A stretch of 64,000 nt of DNA from Streptomyces jeddahensis. GTDB lineage: Bacteria; Actinomycetota; Actinomycetes; Streptomycetales; Streptomycetaceae. The notes below the pieces were generated by a model. That model saw only the letters and a program-made list of their open reading frames with translations, was not told the DNA's origin and searched no databases. Made by a program: the position numbers and the translations under genes. How positions within the stretch are numbered: position 1 is the first letter of the stretch; every line of letters begins with the position of its first letter. The stretch is from positions 1-64,000 of the forward strand of contig NZ_LOHS01000101.1 in NCBI RefSeq assembly GCF_001642995.1, given 5' to 3'. Below are positions 53,318-63,078 of the stretch, in pieces.

Positions 53318-53455
53318 TCAGGCGGACAGGCGGGCGCGACCCTTGCTGCGGCGGGACGCGAGAATCGCGCGGCCGGCACGGGTGCGCATACGCAGCCGGA
53401 AGCCGTGGGTCTTCGCGCGACGACGGTTGTTCGGCTGGAAGGTGCGCTTGCTCAC
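53318..53455 (-). CDS. rpmH: 50S ribosomal protein L34
   Basis: A 45-residue bL34 (SKRTFQPNNRRRAKTHGFRL then RMRTRAGRAILASRRSKGRA). Start GTG 53455 has GGAG eight or so bases upstream. It is the first gene of rpmH-rnpA-yidD-yidC-jag and is divergent from dnaA. Confidence 0.97.
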   Translation of the reverse strand: MSKRTFQPNNRRRAKTHGFRLRMRTRAGRAILASRRSKGRARLSA

Positions 53456-53831
53456 TCGGGGGCTCCAGAAGAAATCGGGTGGTTGGCGGGGTGTCGCCTG
53501 GCTGTCACCGTGCGCCCACGAGTAGCTCGCAATACGCCCGAGTGCACCGCTTCCCGATCACTGAGCGTGATCTGTGCCCATCGGAGGCAGGCGGCAGCAG
53601 CCATCGACAACTCGACCTGGTTACGGTACGCGGGGCTACGCCATCCGGTCAAACCAGCGACGCGTGGGGGACACTGTCCACAGGCTGGGGACAACAACTT
53701 GAACCGTACCGGCCGCCCTGACTACCGTGGCTGGACTCCGATTCGTTCCCCCTGTTCCCGCCCTTCCCGATTCAGACCCCCGACCGTCCCGAGAACCACA
53801 CGTTCGTGGGACCCGTGAGAGAGCGTGCCCT
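53456..53831. other. rpmH/dnaA divergent regulatory gap with two DnaA boxes
   Basis: 376 bp with no gene. CTGTCCACA (53674-53682) and TGGGGACAA (53687-53695, TTGTCCCCA on the other strand) form a face-to-face DnaA-box pair about 140 bp before dnaA. Streptomyces dnaA is known to be autoregulated through such boxes. No promoter hexamers could be placed with confidence. Confidence 0.6.
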
Positions 53832-55868
53832 GTGGCTGACGTACCTGCCGATCTTGCCGCAGTGTGGCCACGAGTACTGGAACAGCTCCTCGGAGAGGGT
53901 CGCGGTCAGGGCGTCGAAGCGAAGGACGAGCACTGGATCAGGCGGTGTCAGCCGCTGGCCCTCGTCGCCGACACCGCGCTGCTCGCCGTGCCCAACGAGT
54001 TCGCCAAGGGCGTGCTCGAAGGCCGGCTCGCGCCCGTCGTCAGCGAGACACTGAGCCGCGAGTGCGGCCGCCCGATCCGCATCGCGATCACGGTCGACGA
54101 CTCCGCGGGCGAACCGCCGGCCCCGCCGTCGGCGCCTTCCTCCACCCGTCAGGCGGGGGGTCCCGCACCGCAGCGCTACGAAGAGCCCGAACTCCCCTCC
54201 GCTTCCGGCCAGGGCCGCGACGCGTACGAGGGGTACGGCCGGACGTCCGCCGACGATCACCTTGGGGGCCACCGCGATCAGCTGCCGGGCACCCGCCCGG
54301 ACCCGCTCCCGACCGTCCGCCCCGCCTACCCGGGGGACTACCAGCGGCCCGAGCCCGGTGCATGGCCGCGCCCGGCCCAGGACGAGTACGGCTGGCAGCA
54401 GCAGCGTCTCGGTTTCCCGGACCGCGACCCGTACGCGACGCCGTCGTCGGCGCCTCAGCACGACTACCGCTCGTCGTCGGGGGACCGCTCTGCGTACGAG
54501 CCGGGTTCCCCGTACGAATCCGACCGCTCACCGTATGAACCGGACCGGCAGCGCTACGACACGGAGCGCGCGCCGTACGACTCGGAGCGCCCTCAGTACG
54601 ACCAGCAGCGGTCCGAGTACGAACAGCAGCGGTCCGAGTACGAGCAGCGCGGCCGCCATGATCTTCCGGACAGGTCGTCAGGACCGGGCGGGCACGGTGG
54701 CCGCACCGGGCCTGGAGGGCACGGCGGCCCCGGCATGCACAGCGGCGGGCCGGTCGGCTCCGGGCTGCCGGCGCCGACCGGCGCGCCCGGCCCGCTGGCC
54801 GCGCAACCGGCCCCCGCGACGGGTCCCGGTGAGCCCACGGCGCGCCTGAATCCGAAGTACCTGTTCGACACGTTCGTGATCGGTGCCTCGAACCGCTTCG
54901 CGCACGCAGCGGCAGTCGCCGTCGCCGAGGCACCCGCGAAGGCGTACAACCCTCTCTTCATCTACGGGGATTCGGGGCTCGGCAAAACGCATCTGCTGCA
55001 TGCGATCGGGCACTACGCGCGCAGCCTCTACCCGGGCACGCGCGTGCGCTACGTGAGCTCCGAGGAGTTCACCAACGAGTTCATCAACTCCATCCGCGAC
55101 GGCAAGGGCGACAGCTTCCGCAAGCGCTACCGCGAGATGGACATCCTGCTCGTCGACGACATCCAGTTCCTCGCGGAGAAGGAGTCGACTCAGGAGGAGT
55201 TCTTCCACACCTTCAATACGCTCCACAACGCCAACAAGCAGATCGTGCTGTCTTCGGACCGGCCTCCCAAGCAGCTGGTGACGCTGGAGGACCGGCTGCG
55301 CAACCGCTTCGAGTGGGGTCTGATCACCGACGTCCAGCCGCCCGAGCTGGAGACGCGTATCGCGATCCTCCGCAAGAAGGCGGTACAGGAGCAGCTCAAC
55401 GCCCCGCCGGAGGTGCTCGAGTTCATCGCATCGCGGATCTCGCGCAACATCCGCGAGCTGGAGGGCGCGCTGATCCGGGTGACGGCGTTCGCGTCCCTCA
55501 ACCGCCAGCCTGTGGACCTCGGTCTGACGGAGATCGTCCTCAAGGACCTGATCCCCGGAGGCGAGGACTCGGCGCCGGAGATCACGGCGACCGCCATCAT
55601 GGCGGCCACCGCCGACTACTTCGGGCTGACGGTGGAGGACCTCTGCGGATCCTCGCGGAGCCGCGTGCTGGTGACGGCACGCCAGATCGCGATGTACCTC
55701 TGCCGCGAGCTCACCGATCTGTCGCTGCCGAAGATCGGCGCGCAGTTCGGCGGCCGGGACCATACGACGGTGATGCACGCGGACCGCAAGATCCGGGCGC
55801 TCATGGCCGAGCGCCGCTCCATCTACAACCAGGTCACCGAGCTCACGAACCGCATCAAGAACGGCTGA
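53832..55868 (+). CDS. dnaA: Replication initiator DnaA
   Basis: A 678-residue DnaA, long even for Streptomyces. Domain I is at about 1-85 (PADLAAVWPRVLEQLL). Domain II is a very long Gly/Pro/Arg/Tyr-rich linker (about 90-335) with seven 7-residue repeats (226-274). Domain III is the AAA+ part, with Walker A GDSGLGKTH near 379 and Walker B LLVDDIQF near 439. Domain IV carries the signature GGRDHTTVMHADRKI near 640. GTG 53832 was chosen as the family start; GAGAGAG lies upstream. A terminator follows at 55890. Confidence 0.98.
   Translation: MADVPADLAAVWPRVLEQLLGEGRGQGVEAKDEHWIRRCQPLALVADTALLAVPNEFAKGVLEGRLAPVVSETLSRECGRPIRIAITVDDSAGEPPAPPSAPSSTRQAGGPAPQRYEEPELPSASGQGRDAYEGYGRTSADDHLGGHRDQLPGTRPDPLPTVRPAYPGDYQRPEPGAWPRPAQDEYGWQQQRLGFPDRDPYATPSSAPQHDYRSSSGDRSAYEPGSPYESDRSPYEPDRQRYDTERAPYDSERPQYDQQRSEYEQQRSEYEQRGRHDLPDRSSGPGGHGGRTGPGGHGGPGMHSGGPVGSGLPAPTGAPGPLAAQPAPATGPGEPTARLNPKYLFDTFVIGASNRFAHAAAVAVAEAPAKAYNPLFIYGDSGLGKTHLLHAIGHYARSLYPGTRVRYVSSEEFTNEFINSIRDGKGDSFRKRYREMDILLVDDIQFLAEKESTQEEFFHTFNTLHNANKQIVLSSDRPPKQLVTLEDRLRNRFEWGLITDVQPPELETRIAILRKKAVQEQLNAPPEVLEFIASRISRNIRELEGALIRVTAFASLNRQPVDLGLTEIVLKDLIPGGEDSAPEITATAIMAATADYFGLTVEDLCGSSRSRVLVTARQIAMYLCRELTDLSLPKIGAQFGGRDHTTVMHADRKIRALMAERRSIYNQVTELTNRIKNG
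54507..54653 (+). repeat. Seven 21-bp (7-residue) repeats in the dnaA linker
   Basis: Units read SPYESDR, SPYEPDR, QRYDTER, APYDSER, PQYDQQR, SEYEQQR, SEYEQRG. Tyr is invariant at position 3, Asp/Glu follows at position 4 and Arg ends all but the last. The last two units are nearly identical in DNA. Confidence 0.85.
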
Positions 55869-56756
55869 CGGCAGCGCGCACGCGCGCGTGAAGGGCGTCC
55901 AGGGACGAGTTCCCGGGCGCCCTTCGTCGTTCCCCGGCCGTGACACGGCTCCCGGACGGACGCCACGGGTTAGCCCGTGTTCGATTAATGGGTCCGCCTC
56001 GCCCCTTCTCCACAGAAACGCGGGGTTTCTTTCCTCCACACCCTGGGGACTGCCGAGTTGTCCAGACGGTGTCCACAGCCGAGGCCGATGAGAGACCATC
56101 GACCCAGGCCAACAGCCTGTGGATCCGTGGACAAGCGGTCTCCACAGACTGTGGACAGCGAATTGATCCACAGGAGGGCCGAGATGTTGTCCACCGACGG
56201 CCCACAGGAAGAGGGGCGTTGTCCCCAGCCTTCCCCAGCTTCTCCACATGCCTGTCCACTGTTCGGCAACGCAACGCACGCTCTCACCTGCGCGAGTGAA
56301 AGGCGTCACATCAAGGTGCTGGATTGGGCTGTGGGGAACGTGGGTAAAGCTGGGGACGGCGCTGGGGAGAAGTGACCCCGTCCTGTGCATCGGGTGTGCA
56401 GAACTTTTCCCCGTCCACAGCCGCCCCCGGTTGTCCACCGCTCGCGCCCACAGGCCCGGTGGATAGAAAACAGCTTCTGACCTGCGCATTCGCGGTTATC
56501 CACGGTTTCCACAGGCCCTACTACTACCGCTGACTAGAGAGACCGGGGAAATTGCCTCGAAGGGGGGCCTGTGCACAACTCGCGGTCCGGTGGTCCGGTG
56601 CCGCCCGGTACGACTTGACCCCGAGAGGCACCAGCTGTCAGTGCGGTGCGTCAGACTGGTCTCCCGGTGTCCTTCCCTCCCGAGGGCCAAGAGACACCGA
56701 GCCAGACGACGAAGCGAGCAGGCGAGAGCGCCGGCAACAGCAGGAGGCGGCTAACG
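55869..56756. other. oriC: oriC, the chromosomal replication origin
   Basis: An 888-bp non-coding gap between dnaA and dnaN with about 19 DnaA boxes of the Streptomyces type (TTGTCCACA consensus). Examples are TTCTCCACA (56006, 56240), GTGTCCACA (56069), TTGTCCACG on the minus strand (56126), GTCTCCACA (56138), CTGTCCACA minus (56150), TGATCCACA (56164), TTGTCCACC (56187, 56431), TTGTCCCCA (56219), CCGTCCACA (56411), TTATCCACG (56496) and GTTTCCACA (56505). They cluster between 56006 and 56513 in both orientations. No AT-rich unwinding element is obvious to the eye, as in other Streptomyces origins. Confidence 0.95.
55890..55925 (+). terminator. Terminator after dnaA
   Basis: GAAGGGCGTCCAGGGA and TTCCCGGGCGCCCTTC pair with two imperfect positions, 22 bp after the dnaA stop. 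Confidence 0.75.
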
Positions 56757-57887
56757 GTGAAGATCCGGGTGGAACGCGACGTACTCGCGGAGGCGGTGGC
56801 CTGGGCGGCGCGCAGCCTTCCGGCCCGTCCGCCTGCGCCCGTCCTCGCGGGCCTTCTGCTGAAGGCCGAGGACGGCGCGCTGAGCCTGTCCAGCTTCGAC
56901 TACGAGGTGTCGGCGCGGGTCTCCGTCGAGGCGGAGGTCGAGGAGGAGGGCACCGTGCTGGTCTCCGGCCGCCTCCTCGCCGACATCTCCCGTGCCCTCC
57001 CCAACCGCCCGGTGGAGATTTCCACAGACGGTGTACGGGCGACCGTGGTCTGCGGCTCGTCCCGGTTCACACTCCACACACTGCCTGTGGAGGAGTACCC
57101 GGCGCTGCCGCAGATGCCGAACGCCACAGGCACGGTCCCCGGCGAGGTCTTCGCTGCGGCCGCCGCCCAGGTCGCCATCGCCGCGGGCCGCGACGACACG
57201 CTCCCCGTCCTCACCGGTGTGCGCATCGAGATCGAGGGCGACACGGTCACGCTGGCCTCCACCGACCGCTACCGCTTCGCGGTCCGCGAGTTCCTGTGGA
57301 AGCCGGAGTCGCCAGACGCGTCCGCGGTGGCCCTGGTCCCCGCCAAGACGCTGCTCGACACGGCCAAGGCGCTGACCAGCGGCGACAGCGTGACTCTGGC
57401 GCTGTCCGGCTCGGGTGCCGGCGAGGGTCTGATCGGTTTCGAGGGCGCCGGGCGGCGCACGACCACGCGTCTGCTCGAGGGCGACCTGCCGAAGTACCGC
57501 ACGCTGTTCCCGACGGAGTTCAACTCGGTCGCGGTCATCGAGACCGGCCCGTTCGTCGAGGCCGTCAAGCGCGTGGCTCTCGTGGCCGAGCGGAACACTC
57601 CGGTGCGGCTCAGCTTCGAGCAGGGTGTGCTCACCCTGGAGGCCGGGTCCAGCGACGATGCACAGGCTGTGGAGAGGGTGGACGCCCAGCTGGAGGGCGA
57701 CGACATCTCGATCGCCTTCAACCCGACGTTCCTGCTGGACGGCCTGAGCGCCATCGACTCCCCGGTGGCCCAGCTCTCCTTCACGACGTCCACCAAGCCG
57801 GCGCTGCTGAGCGGCAAGCCGGCCGTCGACGCCGAGGCGGACGAGGCGTACAAGTACCTGATCATGCCGGTCCGGCTCTCGGGCTGA
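56757..57887 (+). CDS. dnaN: DNA polymerase III beta clamp
   Basis: A 376-residue sliding clamp with three repeated domains. Begins MKIRVERDVLAEAVAWAARS and ends in the conserved YKYLIMPVRLSG-like C-terminus. It encircles DNA and tethers the polymerase. GTG 56757 is preceded by GGAGG. First gene past oriC. Confidence 0.98.
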   Translation: MKIRVERDVLAEAVAWAARSLPARPPAPVLAGLLLKAEDGALSLSSFDYEVSARVSVEAEVEEEGTVLVSGRLLADISRALPNRPVEISTDGVRATVVCGSSRFTLHTLPVEEYPALPQMPNATGTVPGEVFAAAAAQVAIAAGRDDTLPVLTGVRIEIEGDTVTLASTDRYRFAVREFLWKPESPDASAVALVPAKTLLDTAKALTSGDSVTLALSGSGAGEGLIGFEGAGRRTTTRLLEGDLPKYRTLFPTEFNSVAVIETGPFVEAVKRVALVAERNTPVRLSFEQGVLTLEAGSSDDAQAVERVDAQLEGDDISIAFNPTFLLDGLSAIDSPVAQLSFTTSTKPALLSGKPAVDAEADEAYKYLIMPVRLSG

Positions 57888-58023
57888 TCACCGCAAGCGG
57901 GCATCACCGCAGGTAGATCGCCTGAGCGGCTGACCCCACAGGTGTGCACGCAGGTCCGGGCGTAGGCTCGGATCCGGGTACGAAAGTGCCGGAAAGCCAC
58001 CTCACCAAGTGAAGGAACCACTG

Positions 58024-58899
58024 ATGGAGCTCGGTCTCGTCGGCCTCGGCAAGATGGGCGGCAACATGCGCGAGCGGATCCGCCGCGCAGGTCACACCGT
58101 CATCGGATACGACCGCAACCCGGAACTCGCCGATGTCCACAGCCTCGAAGAGCTTGTGGGCAAGCTCAAGGGTCCGCGCGTGGTGTGGGTGATGGTCCCG
58201 GCAGGTGCCCCGACCCAGTCCACCATCGACGAGCTGGCCGAGCTGCTGAGCCCAGGCGACGTCGTCGTGGACGGCGGCAACTCCCGCTGGACGGACGACG
58301 AGAAGCACGCCGCCGAGCTGGCCGCCAAGGGCATCGGCTTCGTCGACTGCGGCGTCTCCGGCGGCGTGTGGGGTCTGGAGAACGGCTACGCGCTCATGTA
58401 CGGCGGCGACAAGGAGAACGTCGCCAAGGTCCAGCCGATCTTCGACGCCCTGAAGCCGGAGGGCGAGTTCGGGTCGGTGCACGCGGGCAAGGTGGGCGCC
58501 GGCCACTTCGCGAAGATGGTCCACAACGGCATCGAGTACGCGATGATGCAGGCCTACGCCGAGGGCTGGGAGCTGCTGGAGGCCGTGGACTCGGTCACCG
58601 ACGTCCGCGAGGTCTTCCGCTCCTGGCAGGAGGGCACGGTCATCCGCTCCTGGCTGCTCGACCTTGCGGTCAACGCCCTCGACGAGGACGAGCACCTGGA
58701 GCAGCTCAAGGGCTATGCGCAGGATTCCGGCGAGGGCCGGTGGACGGTGGAGGCCGCCATCGACAACGCCGTCCCGCTGCCGGCGATCACCGCGTCGCTG
58801 TTCGCCCGCTTCGCCTCGCGCCAGGACGACTCCCCGCAGATGAAGATGATCGCGGCCCTGCGCAACCAGTTCGGCGGCCACGCGGTCGAGAAGAAGTAA
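58024..58899 (+). CDS. gnd: 6-phosphogluconate dehydrogenase, decarboxylating (short form)
   Basis: A 291-residue enzyme of the short (YqeC-type) Gnd class. The NAD(P) loop GLVGLGKMGGNM is at the N-terminus, and DGGNSRW, CGVSGGVWGLENGYALMYGG and the catalytic Lys/Asn region GHFAKMVHNGIEY are present. It makes ribulose-5-phosphate, CO2 and NAD(P)H. ATG 58024 has AAGGA upstream. Conserved between dnaN and recF in Streptomyces. Confidence 0.94.
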   Translation: MELGLVGLGKMGGNMRERIRRAGHTVIGYDRNPELADVHSLEELVGKLKGPRVVWVMVPAGAPTQSTIDELAELLSPGDVVVDGGNSRWTDDEKHAAELAAKGIGFVDCGVSGGVWGLENGYALMYGGDKENVAKVQPIFDALKPEGEFGSVHAGKVGAGHFAKMVHNGIEYAMMQAYAEGWELLEAVDSVTDVREVFRSWQEGTVIRSWLLDLAVNALDEDEHLEQLKGYAQDSGEGRWTVEAAIDNAVPLPAITASLFARFASRQDDSPQMKMIAALRNQFGGHAVEKK

Positions 58900-58946
58900 G
58901 CAGTACCGAGCAACACCCGAAGCACCCTGGGGGACGGCGAACGACC

Positions 58947-60068
58947 ATGCACGTCACGCATCTGTCGCTGGCCGACTTCCGCTCGTACGCCCGGGTCGAG
59001 GTCCCGCTCGACCCGGGCGTCACCGCTTTCGTCGGCCCGAACGGACAGGGCAAAACAAACCTCGTCGAAGCCGTCGGCTATCTGGCGACGCTCGGCAGCC
59101 ACCGCGTCTCCTCGGACGCCCCACTGGTCCGCATGGGGGCCGAGCGCGCGATCATCCGCGCCGCCGTACGGCAGGGCGAGCGCCAGCAGCTGGTCGAGCT
59201 CGAACTCAACCCCGGCAAGGCGAACCGCGCCCGGATCAACAGATCCTCGCAGGTCAGACCGCGTGACGTGCTGGGCATCGTACGAACGGTGCTGTTCGCC
59301 CCCGAGGACCTGGCGCTCGTCAAGGGCGATCCCGGCGAGCGGCGCCGCTTCCTCGACGAGCTGATCACCGCGCGCGCCCCGCGCATGGCCGGGGTGCGGT
59401 CCGACTACGACCGCGTCCTCAAGCAGCGCAACACCCTCCTCAAATCGGCCGCGCTCGCCCGCCGGCACGGCGGCCGCTCCCTGGACCTCTCCACACTCGA
59501 CGTCTGGGACCAGCACCTCGCGCGCGCGGGCGCCGAGCTGCTCGCCCAGCGGCTCGACCTGATAGCCGCGCTGCAGCCGCTGGCCGACAAGGCGTACGAG
59601 CAGCTGGCACCCGGCGGCGGCCCGGTCGCACTGGAGTACAAGCCATCCGCGCCCGGTGAGGGCCACACGCGCGAAGAGCTGTACGACCAGCTGATGGCCG
59701 CGCTCGCCGAGGTGCGCAAACAGGAGATCGAACGGGGCGTGACCCTGGTGGGCCCGCACCGGGACGATCTGCTGCTCAAACTCGGCCAGCTGCCCGCGAA
59801 GGGATACGCGAGTCACGGCGAGTCGTGGTCGTTCGCGCTGGCCCTGCGCCTCGCGTCGTACGACCTGCTGCGGGCCGAAGGTGCCGAGCCGGTGCTCGTG
59901 CTCGACGACGTGTTCGCCGAGCTGGACGCCCGGCGCCGCGAACGGTTGGCGGAGCTCGTCGCCCCGGGCGAGCAGGTGCTGGTCACGGCCGCGGTCGACG
60001 ACGACGTACCGAAAGTACTGACGGGCGCACGGTTCGTGGTGTCCGAGGGCACCGTGGAGCGCGTATGA
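58947..60068 (+). CDS. recF: DNA replication/repair protein RecF
   Basis: A 373-residue RecF, an ABC-type ATPase that helps load RecA at gaps. Walker A GPNGQGKTN is near residue 35. The Walker B region VLVLDDVFAELD is near residue 320. Its stop overlaps the DUF721 start (ATGA). Confidence 0.96.
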   Translation: MHVTHLSLADFRSYARVEVPLDPGVTAFVGPNGQGKTNLVEAVGYLATLGSHRVSSDAPLVRMGAERAIIRAAVRQGERQQLVELELNPGKANRARINRSSQVRPRDVLGIVRTVLFAPEDLALVKGDPGERRRFLDELITARAPRMAGVRSDYDRVLKQRNTLLKSAALARRHGGRSLDLSTLDVWDQHLARAGAELLAQRLDLIAALQPLADKAYEQLAPGGGPVALEYKPSAPGEGHTREELYDQLMAALAEVRKQEIERGVTLVGPHRDDLLLKLGQLPAKGYASHGESWSFALALRLASYDLLRAEGAEPVLVLDDVFAELDARRRERLAELVAPGEQVLVTAAVDDDVPKVLTGARFVVSEGTVERV

Positions 60069-60640
60069 GCGATATCACATCCAGCGGTACGGGCAGCGGG
60101 GCCTCCGAGGAGCGGCCCGCGGAGCCCGGCCCCAAGGTGCCCGAACCCAGCGGCGTGGACCTCGCCCGCGTCGCCCTCCGCGCGGCCAAGGAGCAGGCAC
60201 GCGCGCGTGGCGCCGCCGCACAGCAGAAGAAGCAGGCCAGAAGGGGCGGCCTGCGCTCCGGCGCGCGGGCCGACGGCCGCGACCCCATGGCGCTGGGCGC
60301 CGCCATCAACCGGCTGATCACCGAGCGCGGCTGGGAGACCCCGGCCGCCGTCGGCGGTGTCATGGGCCGCTGGCCCCAGATCGTCGGCCCCGACCTGGCC
60401 AGGCACTGCGTACCCCAGCGGTACGACGAGGACGAGCGCGTCCTGACCGTGGTCTGCGACTCCACGGCCTGGGCGACGCAGCTGCGGCTGCTGGCTCCGC
60501 AGCTGGTCGCGCGCCTCAACGACGACCTCGGCCACGGCACCGTGAGGCTCATCAAGGTCCAGGGCCCCGGCGGTCCCGCGGGCCGCTTCGGCCCCCTGCG
60601 CGCCCCCGGTAGCACCGGCCCCGGCGACACATACGGCTGA
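60065..60640 (+). CDS. DUF721 (DciA-like) protein
   Basis: A 191-residue protein with a charged N-terminus (about 1-80) and a C-terminal DUF721 domain (INRLITERGWETPAAVGGVM..RWPQIVG). The C-terminal fold is that of DciA, a loader of the replicative helicase in many bacteria that lack DnaC. Its place between recF and gyrB and the presence of dnaB nearby fit that role, but the helicase-loading function is inference here. It starts by overlapping recF. Confidence 0.88.
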   Translation: MSDITSSGTGSGASEERPAEPGPKVPEPSGVDLARVALRAAKEQARARGAAAQQKKQARRGGLRSGARADGRDPMALGAAINRLITERGWETPAAVGGVMGRWPQIVGPDLARHCVPQRYDEDERVLTVVCDSTAWATQLRLLAPQLVARLNDDLGHGTVRLIKVQGPGGPAGRFGPLRAPGSTGPGDTYG

Positions 60641-60927
60641 CCCTCCGCCGGACCGTAGCGGGGGGTTGACACCTCGAAGCGCTGAGTGCCGCTGTGAGCC
60701 TCTTGGAGCCCCGCTCCGCATATGGGGAGTCGGCCGAGACCGGTTCAGGGCGGCACATGCGGACTCAGGTACCGGCAAACCCCCATCACTGTCGGCGCTA
60801 CCGGTAGACTGGGTGAGAATCCCGCCCCGCTTGCGGGGACCGAACGGGCAAAGCTGAGCAAGAGCTGAACCAGGCTTACCACCGCATCACGCCGCAGCCG
60901 CTCCGGCCGCCACCGGGAGCTTGGCTT

Positions 60928-63036
60928 GTGCTGTGCCAGAAAGGGCGCTTCGTGGCCGATTCCGGCAACCCCAACGAGAACATTCCGTCCACTGCCGCCG
61001 GCGCGTCCGGCGAGATGCCCGCCGGGGCGCCCAACGGGTCCCCCGGCGCAGCAGCCTCGTCGTACGACGCCAGCGCCATCACCGTCCTCGAGGGTCTGGA
61101 CGCGGTCCGCAAGCGCCCCGGCATGTACATCGGCTCGACCGGTGAGCGCGGCCTGCACCACCTCGTCTACGAGGTCGTCGACAACTCCGTCGACGAGGCG
61201 CTCGCGGGGCACGCCGACACCATCGACGTCACGATCCTCGCCGACGGCGGCGTGCGCGTCATCGACAACGGTCGTGGCATCCCGGTGGGCATCGTCCCCT
61301 CCGAGGGCAAGCCGGCCCTCGAAGTTGTGCTGACCGTGCTGCACGCGGGCGGCAAGTTCGGCGGCGGCGGCTACGCGGTCTCTGGCGGTCTGCACGGCGT
61401 GGGCGTCTCCGTCGTGAACGCGCTTTCGTCGAAGGTCGCCGTCGAGGTCAAGACGGACGGCCACCGCTGGACGCAGGACTACAAGATGGGCGTCCCCACG
61501 GCGCCGCTCGCCCAGCACGAGGCCACCGAGGAGACCGGCACGTCGGTCACCTTCTGGGCCGACGGCGACATCTTCGAGACCACGGAGTACTCCTTCGAGA
61601 CGCTCTCGCGGCGCTTCCAGGAGATGGCGTTCCTCAACAAGGGTTTGACGATCAAACTCACGGACGAGCGCGAGTCGGCGAAGGCCACGGCGGGCGCCGA
61701 CGAGGCGGGCGCGGACGAGCTGGCCGAGGAGCAGAAGGCCAAGACCGTCACGTACCACTACGAGGGCGGCATCGTCGACTTCGTGAAGTACCTCAACTCC
61801 CGCAAGGGAGACGTGGTGCACCCCACGGTGATCGACCTCGAGGCCGAGGACAAGGACAAGAGCCTGTCCCTCGAGGTCGCCATGCAGTGGAACAGCGGCT
61901 ACAGCGAGGGCGTCTACTCCTTCGCCAACATCATCCACACCCATGAGGGCGGCACGCACGAAGAGGGCTTCCGCGCCGCGCTGACCTCGCTGATCAACAA
62001 GTACGCGCGCGACAAGAAGCTGCTGCGCGAGAAGGACGACAACCTCACGGGTGACGACATCCGCGAGGGCCTGACCGCGATCATCTCGGTCAAGCTGAGC
62101 GAGCCCCAGTTCGAGGGCCAGACCAAGACGAAGCTCGGCAACACGGAGGCGAAGACCTTCGTGCAGAAGGCCGTCTACGAACACCTCAACGACTGGCTGG
62201 ACCGCAACCCGAACGAGGCCGCCGACATCGTCCGCAAGGGCATCCAGGCCGCCACCGCGCGCGTGGCGGCCCGCAAGGCCCGCGACCTGACGCGCCGCAA
62301 GGGTCTGCTGGAGAGCGCGTCCCTGCCGGGCAAGCTCAGCGACTGCCAGTCGAACGACCCCACCAAGTGCGAGATCTTCATCGTCGAGGGTGACTCCGCA
62401 GGCGGCTCGGCCAAGTCCGGCCGCAACCCCGAGTACCAGGCCATCCTGCCGATCCGCGGCAAGATCCTGAACGTCGAGAAGGCGCGGATCGACAAGATCC
62501 TGCAGAACCAGGAGATCCAGGCGCTGATCTCGGCCTTCGGCACCGGAGTCCACGAGGACTTCGACATCGAGAAGCTCCGCTATCACAAGATCATTCTGAT
62601 GGCGGACGCCGATGTCGACGGCCAGCACATCAACACCCTGCTGCTGACGTTCCTGTTCCGCTTCATGCGTCCGCTGGTCGAGGCCGGTCACGTCTTCCTG
62701 TCGCGCCCCCCGCTGTACAAGATCAAGTGGGGCCGGGACGACTTCGAGTACGCGTACTCGGACCGCGAGCGCGACGCACTGATCGAGCTCGGCCGGCAGA
62801 ACGGCAAGCGCATCAAGGACGACTCGGTCCAGCGCTTCAAGGGCCTCGGCGAGATGAACGCCGAGGAGCTGCGCATCACCACGATGGACCAGGAGCACCG
62901 CGTCCTCGGCCAGGTCACGCTCGACGACGCCGCCCAGGCCGACGACCTGTTCTCGGTCCTGATGGGCGAGGACGTCGAGGCGCGCCGCCAGTTCATCCAG
63001 CGCAACGCCAAGGACGTCCGCTTCCTCGACATCTGA
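60928..63036 (+). CDS. gyrB: DNA gyrase subunit B
   Basis: A 702-residue GyrB, the ATPase subunit that powers negative supercoiling. The GHKL ATP site (DNSVDEALAGHAD, GRGIPVG, GGLHGVGVSVVNAL) is in the N-terminal half, and the TOPRIM motifs EGDSAGGSAKSGRN and DADVDGQHI in the C-terminal half. GTG 60928 has GGGAG upstream. GTG 60952 is an alternative with AAGGG. Precedes gyrA by 42 bp. Confidence 0.97.
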   Translation: MLCQKGRFVADSGNPNENIPSTAAGASGEMPAGAPNGSPGAAASSYDASAITVLEGLDAVRKRPGMYIGSTGERGLHHLVYEVVDNSVDEALAGHADTIDVTILADGGVRVIDNGRGIPVGIVPSEGKPALEVVLTVLHAGGKFGGGGYAVSGGLHGVGVSVVNALSSKVAVEVKTDGHRWTQDYKMGVPTAPLAQHEATEETGTSVTFWADGDIFETTEYSFETLSRRFQEMAFLNKGLTIKLTDERESAKATAGADEAGADELAEEQKAKTVTYHYEGGIVDFVKYLNSRKGDVVHPTVIDLEAEDKDKSLSLEVAMQWNSGYSEGVYSFANIIHTHEGGTHEEGFRAALTSLINKYARDKKLLREKDDNLTGDDIREGLTAIISVKLSEPQFEGQTKTKLGNTEAKTFVQKAVYEHLNDWLDRNPNEAADIVRKGIQAATARVAARKARDLTRRKGLLESASLPGKLSDCQSNDPTKCEIFIVEGDSAGGSAKSGRNPEYQAILPIRGKILNVEKARIDKILQNQEIQALISAFGTGVHEDFDIEKLRYHKIILMADADVDGQHINTLLLTFLFRFMRPLVEAGHVFLSRPPLYKIKWGRDDFEYAYSDRERDALIELGRQNGKRIKDDSVQRFKGLGEMNAEELRITTMDQEHRVLGQVTLDDAAQADDLFSVLMGEDVEARRQFIQRNAKDVRFLDI

Positions 63037-63078
63037 GTCGGTCACCGCTGACCGCACCAGGAAGGATCTTCACCAGCA

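Noticed and set aside
60666..60810. gyrB promoter from TTGACA (60666) or TAGACT (60805)
   Set aside because: The two hexamers are about 130 bp apart and neither has a partner at proper spacing.
60745..63057. 770-codon minus-strand frame opposite gyrB
   Set aside because: Antisense shadow of gyrB.
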